From Legionella geestiana (GTDB lineage Bacteria; Pseudomonadota; Gammaproteobacteria; Legionellales; Legionellaceae): DNA of 64,000 nucleotides. Made by a program: the position numbers and the translations under genes. The stretch spans positions 851,001 through 915,000 of the forward strand of contig NZ_CP038271.1 of assembly GCF_004571195.1 (NCBI RefSeq), written 5' to 3'. This document shows, piece after piece, positions 46,375 to 54,756 of the stretch. Under the pieces are notes generated by a model. That model was given only the letters and a program-made list of their open reading frames with translations. It was not told where the DNA came from and made no database searches. Every line of letters begins with the position of its first letter. Positions within the stretch are counted from its first letter, which is position 1.

Positions 46375-47910
46375 ATGAGCAGTAGATGGATAAACAAACA
46401 CCAGGATGGGCATTCCATAAATGAAGCGCCCCTGACAGAATCAGAGGAACAATCTGGATACGTGTCACAGGTAAACCGGGCCCTTGCCACCGACTGGCTT
46501 TCTGAGCGTTGCCGTGAGCTTGACACCCACACCAATCCAACGCTTATTCAGAACATCCTGTCAGCCTTGAGGCTCAATACGCTGAGAGTCACCGAACCGG
46601 GACTGCGCACGTGGCTGGAACAGACAACTTCAACGCCTCAGGATTTACGGCCGCTTATTGAGAATCTCCAGCGGTTTATACTTAAGAATGAGCCTTTGTG
46701 CCAGCTGACAGCCGACATTGCACGCAATACCTGGATTTCGGAAGAAGAATGGCTTCGCAATCGGCAAATGCTGAGCCAGCAGGCTCATGTACTGTTTCTG
46801 ATGGAAGGCTTGACCATCAGCATGGCAAACAGTGACACCGCGCTTCAAGAGGTTTACCAACATTTTATTGATAAACGGCATACCCGATACCCGGGAAACC
46901 CATGGATGACTTTTTTATTCGGCGTTCCGGCTTCTACGGGAATTTTTGAGCGCCTGAAACTGATTTCCGTTGAACCATCGCTGCTCAACCTCCTGTTTCA
47001 CGCAAAAACCGGCAGTGCCCCCGAAACCGAAACCGACAGGGCACAATTTATTAGAGAATACGGCCTGTCTTCCATCAATGCTGCCTGTGTCGAACTTGCG
47101 AATGTATCAGAACGCATCAGTGGCACGATTGCGGGCTTTGGGCTCAATATTCTCGAAGCCGTGCTGACTGAGGCAAAGCACAAAAAACCGGCTTCGTCCA
47201 TTGCCGACAATGGCGCCGCGGGTCTTGGGCTGATTGCCTGCATGGAGCATCACGGCTATGAAAGCCAATATACCGTGTGTAATCGCCTGCTCCCTGAAAG
47301 AGTTGGTGTCACCAGGGAGGGTCATTACTCCCTGCTGCCTTCTATGCGCCTTCAGGACAGCCCCAAAAAAGTGCATCAGTTTTTTGTGCATCGCGCCTGG
47401 CGGGATTTATACAACGCCTGGAATCTGCATTTTTGTATTCAACAGATGAACAGCTCCTTTTTACCCCTCAAGCTGCTGCTGCCCTCCGTGATTGGGGCAA
47501 GCCCTGAGAGCTTCAAGCACATGCGCGTGCTTTCTCTGTATCTTTTTGCCAATCTGCACCTGACTGCCGCACCGCACGCCCACCCCCTTTTTCAATCTAC
47601 TTTCGCTTTTCAGCAACAGGATACCATCATGCGGGCTTTTGCTCACATTAACCATCTTTACGCAGCACTGCTGCTGAAATCAGGTTGTCCAGGATTGAAT
47701 AAAACACCGGCCATGCTCTATGCAGAAACCATCGGCCATCATCCAGGCCTGCAACTGGCTCGCAGTATTAGTCGGTTCTTGTATGCATCAGATAGCTTTC
47801 GCGTGTTTGAAGAGCCCCCACCTAAGCCATCGGCGTCCCCGGGACTTTTCACGCCAGCACCCACTGACGCTTCAGGCACGAGCAGCCCGCCCTCCGTCGG
47901 CCCGCCCTGA
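46375..47910 (+). CDS. Unknown protein with Pro-rich tail, possible effector
   Basis: 511 residues, no signal peptide or membrane helix. Mostly helical, with segments such as QAHVLFLMEGLTISMANSDT and VELANVSERISGTIAGFG. The C-terminal 35 residues are Pro/Ser/Thr-rich (EEPPPKPSASPGLFTPAPTD), as often seen near Dot/Icm secretion signals. No family recognised. The helical middle could be a RasGEF-like or similar all-alpha domain, but nothing diagnostic is visible. It overlaps the opposite-strand monooxygenase fragment by 39 nt. Lies at the start of the accessory region. Confidence 0.6.
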   Translation: MSSRWINKHQDGHSINEAPLTESEEQSGYVSQVNRALATDWLSERCRELDTHTNPTLIQNILSALRLNTLRVTEPGLRTWLEQTTSTPQDLRPLIENLQRFILKNEPLCQLTADIARNTWISEEEWLRNRQMLSQQAHVLFLMEGLTISMANSDTALQEVYQHFIDKRHTRYPGNPWMTFLFGVPASTGIFERLKLISVEPSLLNLLFHAKTGSAPETETDRAQFIREYGLSSINAACVELANVSERISGTIAGFGLNILEAVLTEAKHKKPASSIADNGAAGLGLIACMEHHGYESQYTVCNRLLPERVGVTREGHYSLLPSMRLQDSPKKVHQFFVHRAWRDLYNAWNLHFCIQQMNSSFLPLKLLLPSVIGASPESFKHMRVLSLYLFANLHLTAAPHAHPLFQSTFAFQQQDTIMRAFAHINHLYAALLLKSGCPGLNKTPAMLYAETIGHHPGLQLARSISRFLYASDSFRVFEEPPPKPSASPGLFTPAPTDASGTSSPPSVGPP

Positions 47911-48813
47911 AAGAGCCTTCCAAACGGCTTTGAGTGTTTGTTTTGCATCAGTAACACCGTCCACACTGCGCCAGGCCACGTGGCCATCAGGACGCACAAG
48001 GACGGCACCACGCTCGCCAATCTGGTAGAGTGACTGCCAGTTACCATCTTTATCCTGCAATTCGCCATTTTTACCAATCCGATAACAGACAATCGGTGCT
48101 CCCTCAAGGGCTGCAGCGGCTTTTGGCCACTCTTGCGCTGCATCCGTGCAAAGAAGTACGAATGTTTTTTCGAAGAGATCGAGTGTGGAGCAGGTCTCAT
48201 GCGCGCGTGTAAGCCAACAGTGTGGGGCGCGCACGCCGGGAACAGTCGATGGACGATAATTATCGCCCTCACTCGGAGCGTGCAGTCCTGGCTCCGGCAA
48301 TACGCAGCCTTCGGTGTAACAGAAGCCTATATCGAGCGCGAGCTGATTCAAATGTTCCTGCTGCTCATCGAGCGCATGCGCCATGGTTTTATAATCTTTT
48401 GCAAAAAGCGCTTCAAAGATGGTTGTCATGCGCTGTGAATTTCGTGTACTCCAGGCGATGTTGGTGCGACAAACCGGCAGGCGTTCCGTCATATAGGTAT
48501 CAAGCAGCGTACTTTCCGCCTCGTTTTTCAACACCATGGCGAGCTTCCATGCGAGATTATGTGCATCCTGTATGCCGGTATTCATCCCAAGCCCGCCAGT
48601 GGGAGGCAGACGGTGTGCCGCATCACCCGCGAGAAAGATGCGTCCAACGCGCCAGGTATCAGCAATAAGCGCTGCCATAGTCCAGAGAGCTTTATTGATA
48701 ATGCGAACATTGACGCGCTTGTCATCGACCAGGCGCTCAACAAACGCCCTGCACGCTTCATCACTGTAATCGGCAGAAAGCCTTATAAACATTGAAGAGG
48801 TCTTATATTGCAT
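47872..48813 (-). pseudogene. FAD-dependent aromatic monooxygenase, N-terminal half missing
   Basis: 313 codons encode the C-terminal part of a PheA/TfdB/TetX-type flavin monooxygenase. The FAD-binding GRIFLAGDAAHRLPPTGGLG and NTGIQDAHNLAWKLA motif is intact near residue 60. The N-terminal dinucleotide fold (GxGxxG) and DG motif, normally about 280 residues earlier, are absent. The frame remains open upstream to 48921 without a credible start, into the toxin-antitoxin promoter, so the junction marks a deletion or insertion event. Unlikely to be a functional enzyme. Confidence 0.8.
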
Positions 48814-48892
48814 ATTATAGGAACTCTTTTTTGTTGGTAATAAATTATACTGATAATTGGCCGGTGCATTTGCTCCATTTTTTACGTCATGC

Positions 48893-48921
48893 TTGACAAG
48901 TACACCAAATTGGAGTACTAT
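48893..48921 (+). promoter_or_regulatory. Autoregulated toxin-antitoxin promoter with palindromic operator
   Basis: TTGACA (48893-48898), 17-base spacer, TACTAT (48916-48921). A near-perfect 21-bp palindrome, AGTAC-A-CCAA-A-TTGG-A-GTACT (48899-48919), fills the spacer and the -10 box. This is where the downstream Xre-type antitoxin would be expected to bind. Confidence 0.75.
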
Positions 48922-48951
48922 TTATATAAAGAAAAATATAGGTAAGCTATA

Positions 48952-49236
48952 TTGATAAAGCCTTGTCAAATTGAGTTAACCAAGGGTGCTCAAAAAGATT
49001 TAACTAAAATGCCAACCTATATAAGGGAAAAGCTTTTGTTATGGGTTGATGCAGTAGAGAAGTTGGGTATAAACAAAATAAGAGAGATTCCTGGGTTTCA
49101 TGATGAGCCCTTAAAGGGAGATCGCAAAGGACAGCGCTCAATCAGGCTAAATAAAGCTTATCGAGCTATCTATATTGAAAATGAACTAGGGTCTGTTGAC
49201 ATTTGGTGGTGCGAAGCGAAAATCACGTTAATTTAG
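48952..49236 (+). pseudogene. RelE/HigB-type toxin, 3' end replaced by IS sequence
   Basis: The TTG-started frame encodes about 78 residues of toxin: IELTKGAQKDLTKMPTYIRE, FHDEPLKGDRKGQRSIRLNK and AYRAIYIENE. It then runs into the insertion sequence and ends after 16 foreign residues (including VDIWWCEAKITLI). The missing true C-terminus (IVEVNKHEY) is found beyond the IS at 50648-50698. In this family the C-terminal strand carries catalytic residues, so the toxin is probably inactive. Confidence 0.85.
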
Positions 49237-49331
49237 GCCAAATTTTATCTTGAGTGAGGCGAATAGCCGGCTCTATTTAACGAACTCAAGGTTAAATTGG
49301 CTCTACCCCAAATAAGGGGGCACTTTAATCA

Positions 49332-49349
49332 AGTTAGTCTAGACTAACT
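49332..49349 (+). promoter_or_regulatory. 18-bp perfect palindrome upstream of the transposase
   Basis: AGTTAGTCTAGACTAACT lies about 20 nt before the transposase start inside the IS. It could be a transposase or host-factor binding site or a translation-shielding hairpin. Confidence 0.5.
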
Positions 49350-49368
49350 AATTGATTTCGCGATCAAA

Positions 49369-50556
49369 TTGGAGATTAAAGTGCCCAAGCATAATCTTAT
49401 CTTAAATTTACCTGGATTTACCATACAAAAAGTGAGTGGTTATCAACCACTGATATTGGATATTTCGTATCAACGATTACCTCGCTGTGCCCATTGCAAT
49501 AGCAAAGCAGTGCGTAAAAAGGCATCTTATATACGAACCGTAGCTCATGAATTAATTGGTCATCGCCGCAGCCTTTTGCGATTTAAGGCCTATAAACTGT
49601 ATTGCAATACATGCCAGCGCTACGGAAATCAGCAGTTTCCTGGCATCAATAAGCATCAGCGTTCAACCTGGCGTTTACAGGCAGCGGTATTTCATAACCA
49701 CACGCGAGGAATTTCCCAAAAAGACCTTGCTCAGCAATTTAATAAAGGGAAAGCTACGATTGAGCGTTGGTATCATCGACAATATCAGGAGCAGGCTAAA
49801 GAGTTGATGAATACACCATGTCCAACTGTACTGGGTATTGATGAGCACTTCTTTAGCCGAAAACAGGGATTTGCCACAACGCTGTGTGACCTGAAAAAAC
49901 ATAAGGTGTTTGATATTGTGAAAGGCCGAAGTGAATCTGATCTTGCCAGTTATCTGGCCTCCCTTACCGGAAAAGAACGCGTCAAGGTGGTTTGTATGGA
50001 TTTAAGTAGTACTTACCGCTCTATTGTAAAAAAACATTTTCCCAATGCAAAAATTGTGGCTGACCGATTTCATGTTATTCGCTTGCTTCAACATCAATGT
50101 ATGATGACCTATCGCGAACTATCGAGCCAAATAAAAAGTAATCGGGGTATATTGGCTTTACTGCGTACACGACCTGATAGATTGACTCCTCAACGGCGAC
50201 TTAAGCGGGATGCATTCCTTCAAGACAATCCCGCTATAAACGCTATATATCAGTTCCAGCAACAAATTCATGCGTTACTCTTACACAAATCCATGAATAA
50301 AGATTGGTGTAAGAAAATGATCCCTCAGTTTTTAAATATGCTGGATGAACTGAAAAATAGTCCATTTAAAGCATTGGCAGTGCTTGGTAAAACATTTTGT
50401 CAATGGAAAGAAGAGATAGTACGCATGTGGCGGTTTAGAAAGTCAAATGGCATTACAGAAGGGTTTCATAGAAAGATGAAGTTAATACAAAGAAGAGCTT
50501 ATGGCTTTCGTAACTTTGAAAATTACAGAACTCGTGTTAGGGTGCTCTGTTGTTAA
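49369..50556 (+). CDS. ISL3-family transposase
   Basis: 395 residues. N-terminal zinc-finger region CAHCNSKAVRKK and CNTCQRYG; HTH-like SQKDLAQQFNKGKATIERWY; DDE catalytic residues in VLGIDEHFF, VVCMDLSSTYRS and the C-terminal NGITEGFHRKMKLIQRRAYG. Length and motif order match complete ISL3 transposases. The start is TTG 49369 or GTG 49381. No frameshift seen, so it is probably active. Confidence 0.92.
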   Translation: MEIKVPKHNLILNLPGFTIQKVSGYQPLILDISYQRLPRCAHCNSKAVRKKASYIRTVAHELIGHRRSLLRFKAYKLYCNTCQRYGNQQFPGINKHQRSTWRLQAAVFHNHTRGISQKDLAQQFNKGKATIERWYHRQYQEQAKELMNTPCPTVLGIDEHFFSRKQGFATTLCDLKKHKVFDIVKGRSESDLASYLASLTGKERVKVVCMDLSSTYRSIVKKHFPNAKIVADRFHVIRLLQHQCMMTYRELSSQIKSNRGILALLRTRPDRLTPQRRLKRDAFLQDNPAINAIYQFQQQIHALLLHKSMNKDWCKKMIPQFLNMLDELKNSPFKALAVLGKTFCQWKEEIVRMWRFRKSNGITEGFHRKMKLIQRRAYGFRNFENYRTRVRVLCC

Positions 50557-50647
50557 TGGTGAGTGCCCCCGTAATTGGGAAAGACCCGTTAAATTTGGAC
50601 AAATTGACGTGGTTTGCAGCCGTGTCACCAATTGTCAACAGACCCTA

Positions 50648-50698
50648 AAGGAAATTGTAATTATTTCTATAGTGGAGGTAAATAAACATGAGTACTGA
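50648..50698 (+). pseudogene. Displaced 3' end of the RelE/HigB-type toxin gene
   Basis: In frame it reads KEIVIISIVEVNKHEY then TGA, the standard ending of this toxin family. The stop overlaps the antitoxin start by 11 nt, showing the ancestral toxin-antitoxin overlap. Confidence 0.85.
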
Positions 50699-50987
50699 TG
50701 CAAGAAAATATTTAGAGAAATCATTGGGGCGCATGTCTTTAGGAAAGGCAATTCGTGCTATTCGTCAGGGAGAAGAAGAGAGTCAAATCGATTTTGCTCA
50801 TCGTTTGGGTATTTCCAAACAGTATTTATGTGATTTAGAACATGATAGAAAAATTGTTAGTGCAAAAAAAGCAAAGCAATTTGCTGAAATACTTGGTTAC
50901 TCCCCCGAACATTTCATCGCTTTGGCTTTTCAAGATTCTCTTGAGCACGATGGTATTCACATGCGAGTAGAGGTTAAAGCAGCATAA
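50688..50987 (+). CDS. Xre-family HTH antitoxin (HigA-like)
   Basis: 99 residues. The HTH domain comprises LGKAIRAIRQGEEESQIDFA, HRLGISKQYLCDLEHDRK and AKQFAEILGYSPEHFIAL. The C-terminal tail (HMRVEVKAA) is typical of antitoxins paired with RelE/HigB toxins. ATG 50688 follows GTGGAGGTAAATAAAC. With its toxin broken and its promoter 1.8 kb upstream across the IS, it is an orphaned antitoxin. Confidence 0.88.
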   Translation: MSTDARKYLEKSLGRMSLGKAIRAIRQGEEESQIDFAHRLGISKQYLCDLEHDRKIVSAKKAKQFAEILGYSPEHFIALAFQDSLEHDGIHMRVEVKAA

Positions 50988-51177
50988 TTCCCATTTATGG
51001 ATTTATAGATAGCCTTGGTGGTAATCTTTACTGGCTATCTTGGGTGTTAGGAGATTAATTGTTGTTAGAAGCTCTAACAGATATAATCTTCGAATACGTG
51101 CGGATTAAAGATTGGATTCCAATAAGATTGCTGAATATGATGAACTTAAATTTTTATAACATAATCAAGAAAATAGT

Positions 51178-51362
51178 ATGACATTAACCGTAGACATTGA
51201 CATAAAGAGCAGTTTTAAGTCTCTTAATCCAATTTCAAAATTTAATGAAATTAGTGCATACGAAGCTTTATGGGATAAAGAGGGTTCAAGCTATAAATCT
51301 CTTGCAGGGGTCTGTAAATAATCCTGACAAGCAATTATCAGATTTTGTAAGTGATTTAGATA
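51178..51362 (+). pseudogene. Frameshifted N-terminal fragment, possibly DprA-like
   Basis: ATG 51178 reads LTVDIDIKSSFKSLNPISKF and ISAYEALWDKEGSSYKSLA, then hits a stop. A one-base shift near 51305 continues with NNPDKQLSDFVSDLDR. The piece is cut off by the IS5-type element. The SPxxEIxAYEALW-like stretch resembles the start of DprA-like proteins found in defence/mobile loci, but this is weak. The surrounding 50,988-51,405 stretch holds no other gene. Confidence 0.35.
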
Positions 51363-52311
51363 GGCTTTGTTTCTTAACCCCACGCAGTGTCTTCTTTCAC
51401 AAAATTCAGGCAGATCTACAGCTTTGCGGCATTCCCAATGAGGTCACTTTATTGAGAGCGCCACTGGCTAACATGGCCTCTTGCTGTTGACGGACAAAAT
51501 CACGTGCGTGCATCGCATCTCCAAATGTTCGCTGGTATCGTTGCACACCCAGTTCGGAATAATTTCGCCGGCTATACTGCCTTGTTTTCTTCCACTGCAT
51601 TCGCCCCATGGTGTCTATTTCAATAATATTACGGTTGCGCAGAGACGCGGCTTTATCGTTCTCAACTGCGTTGGCGCGTGGTGGTATAACTACATCAGCA
51701 TCGGGTGAATGCGCCGTTACCGCATCATAAACAGGTGTTTCATCACACGCACCATCGGCAGAAAAATGGACAATTGAATCAGTAATCTGTTCCAACAATC
51801 CCTCGACTTGCTGGTCATCGTGGCTAAATCTGTCCGTCAATGCGCAGGCTTCAATGTAATGGTCCTGGTTAATAGCCAGATGAAGCTTGCGCCAGCTTGC
51901 TTTGCTCGATAGCTCATACTTCTCCTGGTGCCACTCACCACGTCCAAATCGTTTTAGTCCAGTAGAATCAATCGCTATGGCATGAATGCCATCATCCGGC
52001 TTATCCGTTTTTTTATACCGTGGAACGGTGATATCCAATTCGCCAAGTCGCTTGCTCAGCACACTGAAATCAGGACATGATAACGGGATCTTCATTAATC
52101 TAAACAGGGAGTCAATAAAGCCCTGACACTGCCGCAGCGGTAGTTTGTAAACCAACCGGATCTCATGGCACGTGATGATGGCAAAATCCGTGTAAAGCCT
52201 TGGCGTACCGCTGCCATCATAAACCCTGTCAACCTCATACCACTGTGATATTGCATCCTCTGATAGCCAAACCGTGATGTTACCACGTTGGCGAATGCCG
52301 GTTGTAAACAT
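51363..52311. mobile_element. IS5-family (IS903-like group) element, right end not found
   Basis: The left tip GGCTTTGTTTC at 51363 resembles IS903-group ends (GGCTTTGTTG). The element contains a full-length transposase on the minus strand. A matching right tip could not be identified between 52311 and 52400, so the element may be truncated there. A 9-bp stem (ACTGGCATA/TATGCCAGT) lies just beyond, near 52345-52370. Confidence 0.65.
51406..52311 (-). CDS. IS5-family transposase
   Basis: 301 residues. N-terminal RQRGNITVWLSEDAISQWYE is the DDE_5/IS5 signature start; catalytic Asp in AIAIDSTGLKRFGRGEW and VHFSADGACDETPVYDA; C-terminal RNYSELGVQRYQRTFGDAMH contains the conserved Y-(2)-R-(3)-E-like region. 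No internal stop, so the coding sequence looks intact. Confidence 0.88.
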   Translation of the reverse strand: MFTTGIRQRGNITVWLSEDAISQWYEVDRVYDGSGTPRLYTDFAIITCHEIRLVYKLPLRQCQGFIDSLFRLMKIPLSCPDFSVLSKRLGELDITVPRYKKTDKPDDGIHAIAIDSTGLKRFGRGEWHQEKYELSSKASWRKLHLAINQDHYIEACALTDRFSHDDQQVEGLLEQITDSIVHFSADGACDETPVYDAVTAHSPDADVVIPPRANAVENDKAASLRNRNIIEIDTMGRMQWKKTRQYSRRNYSELGVQRYQRTFGDAMHARDFVRQQQEAMLASGALNKVTSLGMPQSCRSA

Positions 52312-52384
52312 GCCGGTTCGCTCATTCGTTAGGTGGTACCATCAACTGGCATAGCGTTTTTATGCCAGTCGAGCCGTTTTTTTA

Positions 52385-53704
52385 TCAGAGACGTAGCCCA
52401 ATATCCTCAGACTGCGACGAAGCTGGCAAACTATCAGAATGTTCAGATCCACTTAAAGACCGGGGAGCTGGTGAACTTTTCCGGATTCCTTTCAGCAGGG
52501 AAAAAGAATACATACCCGGTTCCCGAGCACCTGCTCCTCCTTCCTGTAACAGAATCACCGGACCCGGATTAGGCTGAGAGTCTGATGTAATTAGTGAGGA
52601 AGAGGTTGCTGTTGTCGTATCGTCAGAGATTACCGCATCCAATGCGACTGCTGATTGCGGATCATCAGAAACCAATGCGGTATACGTACCCGTGTTCACC
52701 CAGGACATTTTGCCCAATATATTATCCAGATTATAAATATTGTTACGGGATAAATCGCCTCTGTCATGGCCATGTACATAATTGATCCGGTAAGGTCGCA
52801 GTGTTTCCTCTCTGGCCAGTGTTTTCTCGTAGAAACGGTTCCACATTATGAACTCTAAAGGATGTTCCGTTTTATCGATCGGACTACCTCCATGGCCCCC
52901 TTGGGAAATAGATGAACGATCATACAATGTGTGTACAGAATTATTCTGTACATGTATGGAAAATACAGCATTGATTGCATCAATGCTTGCTGCAAGGTCT
53001 GCGGCAGTTGCGTCATTATAAACTGTACCCAGCTTTTCAGCCAAACATTGCACGATTAACAGATCTATCCCGGCATGGCTAAACAAAGTAATTTCGCTGC
53101 CATCGGCGCTGAGTGAATAATCAAGTGCTTTAAGCATTGGTTTGTAACGCGCATTGGCAAGCTCTATAACCTCATCACCATCAATCAGCCCACGCTCTAT
53201 CAGTGATTGCATCATGATTAGTGACATGGCAAAGTGATTAAGCATCGTGCTTTTAAATTTCTTGTTCTGTTCTATATAACGCTCATACGCTTCAACAAAC
53301 TCCACACCATGATTGGATAACAAAATCGTCACAGGAACCTTTTCCTGATGCAGCTTTTCCAAAATTTTTAATGTAAAGTAATCATTTTGTCCGCGATCAG
53401 CGGTTTCATCACCAATAAGCCTGACCAGCATATTGCGGTTTATGACAGGTATTTGGTCAATAATCTTTTTAAAGCGAGCCATATCATCTTGCGTCAGATA
53501 GCAGCAAGGTTTCGTATAAATAGCAACAAGGTTGTAATAATTTTCCGCTGATATATCGACAATGCCATGTCTTTGCAAAACAAAAAGCAACTTGATAGCA
53601 TTGCTATGTAAATCACCGATCGAAACCTGCGTCTCCCCCTCTATCACTTTTGTTGCAGGACGCTTGTAAATATCAACGTCTTCCATGTCCAATCTTTTTG
53701 GCAT
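52385..53704 (-). CDS. PPP-type metallophosphatase, putative effector
   Basis: 439 residues from ATG 53704 (MPKRLDMEDVD), which has GGGAGATC upstream; the longer frame lacks a ribosome-binding site. PPP/calcineurin signature residues are visible: SIGDLHSN (Asp31, His33), IGDETADRGQND (Asp99, Asp103-Arg104), LLSNHG (Asn131-His132), LFSHAGIDLL and YVHGHDRGD. The C-terminal 70 residues are Ser/Pro/Glu-rich and unstructured. Known Legionella PPP-like effectors (WipA/WipB) show that this fold is used against host phosphoproteins. The effector role here is inferred from context between IS elements and the lack of metabolic neighbours. Confidence 0.72.
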   Translation of the reverse strand: MPKRLDMEDVDIYKRPATKVIEGETQVSIGDLHSNAIKLLFVLQRHGIVDISAENYYNLVAIYTKPCCYLTQDDMARFKKIIDQIPVINRNMLVRLIGDETADRGQNDYFTLKILEKLHQEKVPVTILLSNHGVEFVEAYERYIEQNKKFKSTMLNHFAMSLIMMQSLIERGLIDGDEVIELANARYKPMLKALDYSLSADGSEITLFSHAGIDLLIVQCLAEKLGTVYNDATAADLAASIDAINAVFSIHVQNNSVHTLYDRSSISQGGHGGSPIDKTEHPLEFIMWNRFYEKTLAREETLRPYRINYVHGHDRGDLSRNNIYNLDNILGKMSWVNTGTYTALVSDDPQSAVALDAVISDDTTTATSSSLITSDSQPNPGPVILLQEGGAGAREPGMYSFSLLKGIRKSSPAPRSLSGSEHSDSLPASSQSEDIGLRL

Positions 53705-54236
53705 AATGATCTCCCTTGTCATCTGGATGACTGTCAATTTAACTTCTTAACTTCACGTATATAAAATGCCAACGAATTATGCTCGAATCTGGTGTATGGG
53801 AAAAATAAATTAGGTGGCGTACCCTGTTGATCGTTCTTGCGGAACATAATCAACAAAAGGAAATACGCCATGAAGGATTGTAATCTGAAAGAGGTCTCTA
53901 CACCAGTTCAAAAAATCACTGTTTATTGAAAAATCTCGCTGATTAAATCTTACGTGTAGCAGAGCCTATTTTTGCAACGGAGGCATTTTTATTGCTAACT
54001 ACATCCTGGTGAAAAGCCAGCCATCATATCAATAAAATTTTCCGCTTCATGCGCTTGATCACCAAACAAATCTTCCCGAATACGCTGTTGCTCTTTAGTG
54101 CTAAATATAGTCATTCCAGTTCGACTCCTGTAATCCGACGCGCTAATTCCATCTTTATCTTCAAGCAAACTATTTCCACCTTTCTCAGCGAGGGCATAAT
54201 AGACGTGTCAATTTCTCTGGAGAGCAGGCAGCGTGT
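53705..54236. other. Degraded intergenic region with mobile-element debris
   Basis: AT-rich, no intact gene. A 19-codon frame (53870-53929, MKDCNLKEVSTPVQKITVY) with a good AAAGGA ribosome-binding site looks like the truncated start of a lost gene. The small minus-strand ORF listed next lies here as well. Confidence 0.5.
53995..54114 (-). CDS. Small ORF, 39 residues, unknown
   Basis: MTIFSTKEQQRIREDLFGDQ followed by AHEAENFIDMMAGFSPGCS. It has a GGAG 11 nt before its ATG. Charged and helical; may be a relic or a real microprotein. Adjacent to an IS30 remnant, so a decayed passenger gene is equally possible. Confidence 0.3.
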   Translation of the reverse strand: MTIFSTKEQQRIREDLFGDQAHEAENFIDMMAGFSPGCS

Positions 54237-54470
54237 TATTTCGCTACGCCCTACCACTCTTGGGAGCGAGGGTTAAACGAGCATACCAACGGCTTGATAC
54301 GACAATATTTACCAAAATCCACCAATCTTCGAATGGTGACTGATGAACAGATTCAGGATATTCAAGAGCGCTTGAATATCCGTCCAAGAAAAGTGCTAAA
54401 ATACAGAACACCTAACGAGGTCTTTTTTGCGGGAATAAACTCTGGTTCCACTGTTGCACTTCACTGTTGA
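54237..54470 (+). pseudogene. IS30-family transposase, C-terminal remnant
   Basis: In frame: YFATPYHSWERGLNEHTNGL, then IRQYLPKSTNLRMV and NIRPRKVLKYRTPNEVFF, ending GINSGSTVALHC. This is the DDE-region end (Glu in the NEHTNGLIRQY block) and C-terminus of an IS30 transposase. The upstream two-thirds is missing. Confidence 0.85.
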
Positions 54471-54756
54471 AACGGCGATTCAAATAGTCAGAAAGGTATA
54501 GGATTATTTGTTGCAAATCATTTATATTATCTTGCTGCAAAACTACTTTTTTGGTTTTTTTGGATCTGCCACAATTTCGTTGATCATATAAAATAATATT
54601 GCATTGCAGGGAATTAAATAAACTATGATGCTCAATAAGATATTCTGTTGTTAGCGGCTAGAACCCCGATTACGAAATTTTTTGAGACAAAGTGTTTCCA
54701 ACCCGTCCTTGCGGTGCTAATATTGCTCGCCTTTTGGTTTATTATAAAGATTTTTC

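Larger units (their letters stand above)
49189..50645. mobile_element. ISL3-family insertion sequence, complete
   Basis: A 1457-bp element bounded by inverted ends GGGTCTGTTGACATTTGG (left) and its mirror CCAATTGTCAACAGACCC (right). It carries a single intact transposase gene and has split a toxin gene. No clear 8-bp target duplication is visible. AT-rich relative to the core genome around it. Confidence 0.88.

Noticed and set aside
49189..50645. 8-bp target-site duplication of the ISL3 element
   Set aside because: The flanks do not match under any of the end positions tried, so a duplication cannot be claimed.
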